64,000 nt of DNA from Paenibacillus sp. FSL K6-1096 (GTDB lineage Bacteria > Bacillota > Bacilli > Paenibacillales > Paenibacillaceae): positions 5,518,001 to 5,582,000 of the forward strand of contig NZ_CP150274.1 in assembly GCF_037977055.1 (NCBI RefSeq), written 5' to 3'. Made by a program: the position numbers and the translations under genes. This document shows, in pieces, positions 58,643 through 64,000 of this stretch; position 1 is the first letter of the stretch, and the number at the start of each line of letters is the position of its first letter. A model generated the notes under the pieces. That model saw nothing but the letters and a program-made list of their open reading frames with translations. It was not told where the DNA came from and searched no databases.

Positions 58643-60209
58643 CGGACGAATAGACACCAAGGTGCTTAAAATGCTGATTGTCGATGATGAGCCGGTCATT
58701 TGCAAGGGACTTCGCTTAACCGTCGATTGGGCTGCGCTGGGGATAGAGGTCATTGGAGAAGCCTATGACGGTGAGGAAGCGCTGCAGATGATGGGGCAGC
58801 ATGAAGTGAATTTTGTACTGTCGGACATCAGGATGGCCGGTATGGACGGTCTGCAGCTTGCCGAGCAGGTAGGGCAGCGTTATCCGGAAGCCCGCATGAT
58901 CATCATCAGCGGCTATGAGGATTTCGATTATGCGCGCCAGGCGATCCGGCTCGGGGTCAACGATTATTTGCTGAAGCCGGTTAATATAGACGAGCTTACC
59001 GGCGTAGTGGCGAAGCTGGCAGAGGATATCCGGCAGCAGAAGCAGGAGGGCGGCAAGGATGAATTGAAGCTCTGGCTGACCAACATGGCCCGGCACGGAA
59101 TGGCCTACCGCAAGGCAGCCCCTTCTTCGCTGCAGGGAGCGGAGTTTAGAATTCTCGCATCGCAGCTCGGCTGCTTTCATGAGCGTTATGGCGGGCTTGG
59201 GCAGGAGGCGTATGAACAGCTTCAGGAACGGTGGATAAGCAGCCTTCACGGGCGGCTCGCGCTTCCCGGCCTGAAGCTTGTCTCTATCTTCGATCATGAG
59301 AACCTGCTGATTACGCTGGCCGTATCGGAGCGGAGGCTGGAGCCGCCGGAATGGCGTGAATGGCTGGACGGCTTCGTTCCCGGGCTGATCCCGGGGGCGG
59401 AGCTGCATGGCGGGGTATCCCGGGCTTATACCGATGCCGCAGAGACGGCAGAGCGCTGTGCGGAAGCCGCAGAGCTGCTGCGCTATGCGGTGCTGGGGAA
59501 CTCTGCGGTGCTGGAGGAAGACGTTATCCGGCAATGGAGCGGTACAAGGGAGCCTGCAGTGCTGGACATTGCCGGCATGGTACAGAGTCTGGTGGCCGCT
59601 CTGTTCAAACAGGATGCCCAGGAGACCGGGGAGCTGGTTTCGGAGATGCTGAATTTTTTCAAGCGTGAATCGTATTTGCTGCATGAGATCGTGACCGTGT
59701 ACGAGGAGCTGTTCGCCCTGCTTCGGCAGAGGCTGCGCAAGAGCGGAATCACCGGTATGGATTATGGCCGGCAGTCACCGGATCTCTATCTATATAACTC
59801 TTACGATGCTCTGCAGGCGCTGATCCTTAAAGACATGGCCGACTTGCTTGAGCTGATCGAGCAGAACGGGACCGACCGCTCCTACTGGATTGTCGAGAAG
59901 GCCAAGCGTTACATTGAAGCCCAATACCTTACGGACCTTAAGGCATCCGAGGTTGCGGCCTGGCTGAAGATTACGCCCAGCTATTTCAGCTATATTTTCA
60001 AGCAGAGTACAGGCAAAGGCTTCACGGAATATATGAACGGGCTGCGGATCGAGCAGGCTAAGGCACTGCTGGCAGAGACACATGACAAGGTATTTGAAAT
60101 TGCCGACAAGGTGGGCTACAAGGAATACAAATATTTCGTGACCGTATTCAAGTCGTATACAGGCATGACTCCCAAGGAATACCGGGGGCTGCGGGCAGGC
60201 AAGGATTAA
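58632..60209 (+). CDS. AraC-type response regulator with long linker (second locus)
   Basis: The 525-residue protein has a receiver domain (about 12-130) with VDDEP, phospho-acceptor Asp65 in LSDIRMAGMDG and LLKPVN. A middle region of about 270 residues (about 140-410) is typical of YesN-type regulators. Two AraC HTH motifs are at the C-terminus (about 430-520, EVAAWLKITPSYFSYIFKQS and IADKVGYKEYKYFVTVFK). I chose ATG 58632, which overlaps the kinase stop and has an AGGGGG site; an earlier in-frame start would lie inside the kinase gene. Its targets are probably the ABC operon at 53621 and the GH3 gene. Confidence 0.92.
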   Translation: MSNNGRIDTKVLKMLIVDDEPVICKGLRLTVDWAALGIEVIGEAYDGEEALQMMGQHEVNFVLSDIRMAGMDGLQLAEQVGQRYPEARMIIISGYEDFDYARQAIRLGVNDYLLKPVNIDELTGVVAKLAEDIRQQKQEGGKDELKLWLTNMARHGMAYRKAAPSSLQGAEFRILASQLGCFHERYGGLGQEAYEQLQERWISSLHGRLALPGLKLVSIFDHENLLITLAVSERRLEPPEWREWLDGFVPGLIPGAELHGGVSRAYTDAAETAERCAEAAELLRYAVLGNSAVLEEDVIRQWSGTREPAVLDIAGMVQSLVAALFKQDAQETGELVSEMLNFFKRESYLLHEIVTVYEELFALLRQRLRKSGITGMDYGRQSPDLYLYNSYDALQALILKDMADLLELIEQNGTDRSYWIVEKAKRYIEAQYLTDLKASEVAAWLKITPSYFSYIFKQSTGKGFTEYMNGLRIEQAKALLAETHDKVFEIADKVGYKEYKYFVTVFKSYTGMTPKEYRGLRAGKD

Positions 60210-60234
60210 TTAAGCAAGCGGGAGGAACTGAGCG

Positions 60235-62553
60235 ATGGAAATATATAAGCAAGCTTCCTATAGTGTGGAGGAGCGGGTTCAAGATCTGTTGTCCCGCATG
60301 ACGCTGCGGGAGAAGACGGGGCAGCTCAACCAGCGGATGTACGGCTGGGATGCTTATGCCTGGGAGAACGGGGAGCTTGTGCTCACCGGGGCCTTCCGTC
60401 AGGAGGTAGCGGCCGGCGGGGGGATGGGGGCGCTGTATGGCTTATTCCGCAGTGATCCCTGGTCCGGCGTGGATTACAGCAATGGTATTACGGCTGCGGA
60501 CAGCGCCGCTGCCGCGAACAAGATTCAGCGCTATGTGCTGGAGCATACCCGGCTGGGGATTCCTGTGCTGCTTAGCGAGGAATGCCCGCATGGACATCAG
60601 GCGCTGGACGGAACCCTGCTGCCGGTGAATCTGGCAGCCGGTGCAACCTGGAACCCGCAGCTGATGGAGCAGGCCTACAGCCGGGTAGCGCTGGAGCTCC
60701 GCAGCCGGGGGGCCCATCTCGGACTGCTGTCCGCCCTTGATATTCTGCATGATCCGCGCTGGGGGCGTTCCGAGGAATGCTACAGCGAGGACCCGTTCCT
60801 GGCGGCTGCTCTTACGGCAGCGGCTGTGCGCGGAATGCAGGGCATAACGCCGGAGGAGCTGGAGTCACCGGACAAGGTGGCTGTGATTCTTAAGCATCTG
60901 TGTGCTCAGGGAGCAGCGCAGGGCGGGAGGAATGCGGGACCGGCCGCGATCGGTGAGCGTGAGCTGCGTGAGATCCATCTCCCGGCAGCACAGGCAGGCG
61001 CAGCGGCGGGAGCTGCCGGATTCATGGCCGCGTACAATGAAATCGACGGCATTCCCTGCCATGCGAATGAGGCGCTGCTGAGCGGTATTCTGCGCGGGGA
61101 ATGGGATTTCGGCGGGATTGTGATGGCTGACGGTCAGGCTGTTGACCGTCTGGTTGCGCTAACCGGCAGTTATGAAGGCGCAGCAGCGCTGGCCTTGTCG
61201 GCCGGTGTAGACCTGAGTCTGTGGGACAAGGCCTTCAGCACGCTGGAAGAGGCGGTGGCCCGGGGGCTTGTCCGTGAGGCTGATATTGACCGCGCCGCCT
61301 CCCGGGTATTGACGCTGAAATTTCGGCTCGGCTTGTTTGAGCGTCCATATGCCGATGAGCAGCAGGCGGTTTCGGTGGTGGGCCATGCGGATACCCGCCG
61401 GCTGAACCTGCAGGTGGCGCGGGAATCGGTTGTCCTGCTGAAGAATGAAGATGCCCTGCTTCCGCTTGCCGGCAAGCTCCGGCGGATTGCGGTGATCGGA
61501 CCGAACGCGGACCGGCTGTATAATCAGCTCGGTGATTATACCAGCATCCAGCGTGAAGGAAGCGGCACAACGGTGTTGCAGGGCATCCGGCAATGTGCTC
61601 CGGCCGGGATTGAGGTCGTACATGCTCTGGGCTGCGGCATCCGCGATGCTTCCGCAGCCGGCCTGAGCGAGGCGGTGGAGCTGGCGCGCGGCGCGGATGT
61701 TGCAGTGCTGGTGCTGGGAGGCAGCAGCGCGCGGCAGTTCGGCGGCGACTTCGACGCCAACGGTGCGGCGATTATCAGCGAAGGCAGCCCGTCCGAAATG
61801 GACTGCGGCGAGGGTGTGGATCTGGCCGACCTGCGGCTAGGAGGTATCCAGCAGCAGCTCGCGGAAGCCGTGGCCGCCACCGGCACACCGGTGGTCGCAA
61901 TCGTTATCCAAGGCCGTCCCCACGCCTTGGACCAGCTGGAGCCGTTAGCCGGCGCGCTGCTCTGTGCGGCCTATCCCGGCTCGGAAGGCGGGCAGGCCAT
62001 CGCTGAGATTCTGTTCGGCCAGGTGAATCCGAGCGGCAAGCTGCCGGTGTCCCTGCCGCGTTCCTCCGGGCAGCTGCCGGTCTATTACAACCAGAAGGAC
62101 CCCGGCCGTCCCCGGGTATATGTGGACATGCCGTCCGCTCCGCTGTATTCCTTCGGACACGGGCTCAGCTACACAAGTTTTGATTACGGAAGCGTCTCGT
62201 TGTCCGCTGCATCGATCTCAGCTGCAGAACTGGAGGCAGGCAGCCGGGTATCCGTCAGCATCACAGTGAAGAATACCGGCGGTGTCGCAGGCCTGGAGAC
62301 TGTCCAGCTGTACATCCGTGCCCGTGAGTCGGGGATCACCCGCCGGATTGCGGAGCTGAAGGGCTTCAGCAAAATCCAGCTCCAGCCGGGCGAAGAGAAA
62401 ACAGTAACCTTCTCTCTTGGCGTGGAGGAGTTGGGCGTATGGAATATAGCCATGAAGTTCGCTGCCGTTCCCTGCCGGGTTAGTGTAATGGCAGGAGGAA
62501 GTCTTGCCGGCACCCGGTCAGCGGAGCTTGTCGTTACAGGAAGCGGGTCGTAA
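60235..62553 (+). CDS. GH3 family beta-glycosidase
   Basis: The 772-residue protein has the GH3 order: a TIM-like barrel (about 1-370), an alpha/beta sandwich (about 385-600) and a fibronectin III-like domain (about 650-765). The predicted nucleophile is Asp299 in IVMADGQAVDRL. The active-site region also has EECPHGHQALDGT and LKHLCAQGAAQGGRNAG, where the more usual KHFxxxG reads KHLCAQG. The sequence fits a beta-glucosidase or beta-xylosidase, and which one cannot be told. No signal peptide is seen, so it cleaves imported oligosaccharides. ATG 60235 has GGGAGGAACTGAGC upstream. It follows the regulator by 25 bp and ends the operon. Confidence 0.9.
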   Translation: MEIYKQASYSVEERVQDLLSRMTLREKTGQLNQRMYGWDAYAWENGELVLTGAFRQEVAAGGGMGALYGLFRSDPWSGVDYSNGITAADSAAAANKIQRYVLEHTRLGIPVLLSEECPHGHQALDGTLLPVNLAAGATWNPQLMEQAYSRVALELRSRGAHLGLLSALDILHDPRWGRSEECYSEDPFLAAALTAAAVRGMQGITPEELESPDKVAVILKHLCAQGAAQGGRNAGPAAIGERELREIHLPAAQAGAAAGAAGFMAAYNEIDGIPCHANEALLSGILRGEWDFGGIVMADGQAVDRLVALTGSYEGAAALALSAGVDLSLWDKAFSTLEEAVARGLVREADIDRAASRVLTLKFRLGLFERPYADEQQAVSVVGHADTRRLNLQVARESVVLLKNEDALLPLAGKLRRIAVIGPNADRLYNQLGDYTSIQREGSGTTVLQGIRQCAPAGIEVVHALGCGIRDASAAGLSEAVELARGADVAVLVLGGSSARQFGGDFDANGAAIISEGSPSEMDCGEGVDLADLRLGGIQQQLAEAVAATGTPVVAIVIQGRPHALDQLEPLAGALLCAAYPGSEGGQAIAEILFGQVNPSGKLPVSLPRSSGQLPVYYNQKDPGRPRVYVDMPSAPLYSFGHGLSYTSFDYGSVSLSAASISAAELEAGSRVSVSITVKNTGGVAGLETVQLYIRARESGITRRIAELKGFSKIQLQPGEEKTVTFSLGVEELGVWNIAMKFAAVPCRVSVMAGGSLAGTRSAELVVTGSGS

Positions 62554-62580
62554 TGCTTTCTTCATAAATTCCCTGGATTT

Positions 62581-62625
62581 AAAAAAAGATGCCCCGCAGA
62601 CTGCAGTCTGCGGGGCATCTTTTTT
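62581..62625. terminator. Bidirectional intrinsic terminator
   Basis: AAAAAAAGATGCCCCGCAGAC pairs with GTCTGCGGGGCATCTTTTTT (arms given in part). It lies between the converging GH3 and ilvD genes. Confidence 0.93.
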
Positions 62626-62660
62626 GTGCTTTTTCAAGTATACAGAATCGCGGCTAACGA

Positions 62661-64000
62661 TTAGATCTTCAGCACGCCGCCGTTGCTTGCGTTGGTAACC
62701 AGCTTGGAGTAGCGGGCCAGATAGCCGGTCTTCACCTTCGGCTCGAAGCCCTTCCAGCCCTGGCGGCGGACCGCCAGCACTTCCTCGTCAACCAGCAGCT
62801 CAATCTTGCGGTTATTGAGGTCCAGCTCGATGATGTCGCCATTCTCCACGAAGGCGATCGGACCGCCCTCAGCCGCTTCCGGCGAGATGTGGCCGATGCT
62901 GATGCCGCGGGATGCGCCGGAGAACCGGCCGTCCGTGATCAGGCCGACCTTCGCGCCCAGTCCCATGCCGACGATCTGCGAGGTTGGTGCCAGCATCTCA
63001 GGCATCCCTGGTCCGCCCTTCGGTCCTTCATAGCGGATGACAACGACATGGCCTTCCTTGACCTTGCCGTTCGCGATGCCTTCCAGTGCCTCCTCCTGGG
63101 AGTCGAAGCAGATGGCCGGTCCTTTGTGATAGCCGCCGACAGAAGCGTCAACCGCGCCCACCTTGATGATGGAGCCTTCCGGAGCCAGGTTGCCGTAGAG
63201 CACGGACAATCCGCCGACTTCGGAATAAGGGTTGTCCAGGGTATGGATAACAGAGGTATCCTTGATCTCATGTCCACGTACATTCTCAGCCAGCGTCTTG
63301 CCGGTAACGGTCATGCAGTCGCCGAAGATTGCCCCCGGCTTCTTCAGCAGCTCGTTCAGTACGGCACTTACGCCGCCTGCCCGGTCCACATCTTCGATGA
63401 AGATATCGGAGGCCGGAGCCAGCTTAGCGAGATAAGGAACCCGGTTAGCGACTTCATTGATGCGTTCCAGCGGATACTCTACCTGGGCCTCTTGAGCCAG
63501 GGCCAGTGTATGCAGAACCGTATTGGTTGATCCGCCCATCGCCATGTCCAGCGCGAACGCGTTGTCCAGCGATTCCTGGGTTACGATATCACGCGGCTTC
63601 AGGTCCATCTTGATCAGCTCCATCAGCTGGGTGGCCGATTTGCGGACGAACTCTTTGCGTTCTTCAGCAACCGCCAGGATTGTGCCGTTGCCCGGCAGCG
63701 CAAGGCCCATAGCTTCAGCCAGACAGTTCATAGAGTTCGCGGTGAACATCCCGGAGCATGATCCGCAGGTAGGACAGCCGTATTGTTCAAGTTCAAGCAG
63801 CTCAGCATCGTTGATCTTGCCGACCTGATGCGCGCCGACGCCTTCGAAGACAGAGGTCAGGGAGAGCTTCTTGCCCTTGCTGTCCACGCCCGCCTTCATC
63901 GGTCCGCCGCTGACGAAGATGGTCGGGATGTTCACGCGCAGGGCGCCCATCATCATGCCCGGGGTGATTTTGTCACAGTTGGGGATGCAGACCATGCCGT
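62661..64000 (-). CDS. ilvD: Dihydroxy-acid dehydratase, N-terminus outside the window
   Basis: The visible 446 residues are the C-terminal four fifths of IlvD, which makes 2-oxo acids for valine, isoleucine and leucine synthesis using an iron-sulfur cluster. Visible signatures are [19 protein letters not shown] at the window edge and [19 protein letters not shown], both with cluster Cys, plus [15 protein letters not shown] and [30 protein letters not shown] (shown in parts). The family is about 550-560 residues, so roughly 110 residues lie beyond base 64000. The gene is on the minus strand and has no link to the glycan locus next to it. Confidence 0.97.
   Translation of the reverse strand, partial: GMVCIPNCDKITPGMMMGALRVNIPTIFVSGGPMKAGVDSKGKKLSLTSVFEGVGAHQVGKINDAELLELEQYGCPTCGSCSGMFTANSMNCLAEAMGLALPGNGTILAVAEERKEFVRKSATQLMELIKMDLKPRDIVTQESLDNAFALDMAMGGSTNTVLHTLALAQEAQVEYPLERINEVANRVPYLAKLAPASDIFIEDVDRAGGVSAVLNELLKKPGAIFGDCMTVTGKTLAENVRGHEIKDTSVIHTLDNPYSEVGGLSVLYGNLAPEGSIIKVGAVDASVGGYHKGPAICFDSQEEALEGIANGKVKEGHVVVIRYEGPKGGPGMPEMLAPTSQIVGMGLGAKVGLITDGRFSGASRGISIGHISPEAAEGGPIAFVENGDIIELDLNNRKIELLVDEEVLAVRRQGWKGFEPKVKTGYLARYSKLVTNASNGGVLKI

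Overview
The window looks like chromosomal DNA of a Paenibacillus-type Firmicute. The supporting signs are a GC-rich genome (mid-50s % by eye) with Bacillus-type ribosome binding sites and frequent GTG/TTG starts; a housekeeping block alaS-ireB-ruvX-DUF1292-mltG-U32-U32 in the same order as the Bacillus subtilis alaS-yrzL-yrrK-yrzB-yrrL-yrrN-yrrO region; a T-box leader; surface proteins with S-layer homology (SLH) domains; and many YesM-type kinases, AraC-type response regulators and sugar ABC transporters. No phage, insertion sequence or CRISPR array was found.

Layout. 1-6901: the end of a rhamnogalacturonan (pectin side-chain backbone) degradation operon: YetA-like lyase (cut by the window edge), YesU-like DUF1961, a NodB-fold protein with a degenerate active site, a beta-propeller FG-GAP-like protein, and a GH105 unsaturated rhamnogalacturonyl hydrolase. 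7122-8889: a small conserved-looking gene and a MATE exporter. 9102-20868: two large secreted SLH proteins, a modular GH10 xylanase and a 2187-residue protein with eight tandem ~97-residue repeats, with an orphan SARP-like response regulator between them. 20957-23164: decayed material (truncated TetR and MFS genes, a toxin-antitoxin remnant), an STM3941-like membrane protein and tRNA-Pro. 23275-31709: the housekeeping block. 31909-47407: a chemoreceptor, then a sugar-sensing and uptake locus (kinase, lone binding protein, LacI regulator, cellobiose 2-epimerase, AraC response regulator, ABC transporter, second chemoreceptor). 47516-52093: cell envelope genes (class B PBP, YtvI-like protein, NodB-YkoP-like deacetylase). 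52280-62553: a second glycan locus (GH130, ABC transporter, kinase, response regulator, GH3). 62661-64000: ilvD, cut by the window edge.

How the genes work together. Surface xylanase, rhamnogalacturonan enzymes, GH130, cellobiose epimerase and GH3 indicate a plant-polysaccharide degrader. Each uptake locus has its own kinase/response-regulator pair, and several promoters carry LacI/CcpA-type operators of the form TGNAAGCGN. One chemoreceptor has a SigD-type promoter and the other sits directly behind an ABC transporter, so taste and uptake of the same sugars may be linked.

Most unusual signals. (1) Intergenic arrays of a short dyad, TGYA-N5-TRCA, placed at 51, 52 or 62 bp intervals (whole numbers of DNA turns). 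Two 214-bp copies 20 kb apart, in opposite orientation, differ at about a third of positions but keep exactly the same 51-62-51 spacing. (2) 11-bp direct repeats just upstream of the -10 box of the giant SLH gene, the operator geometry known for SARP regulators, next to a SARP-like response regulator. (3) Two promoters in the 40-42 kb sugar locus that share the same -10-to-operator layout.
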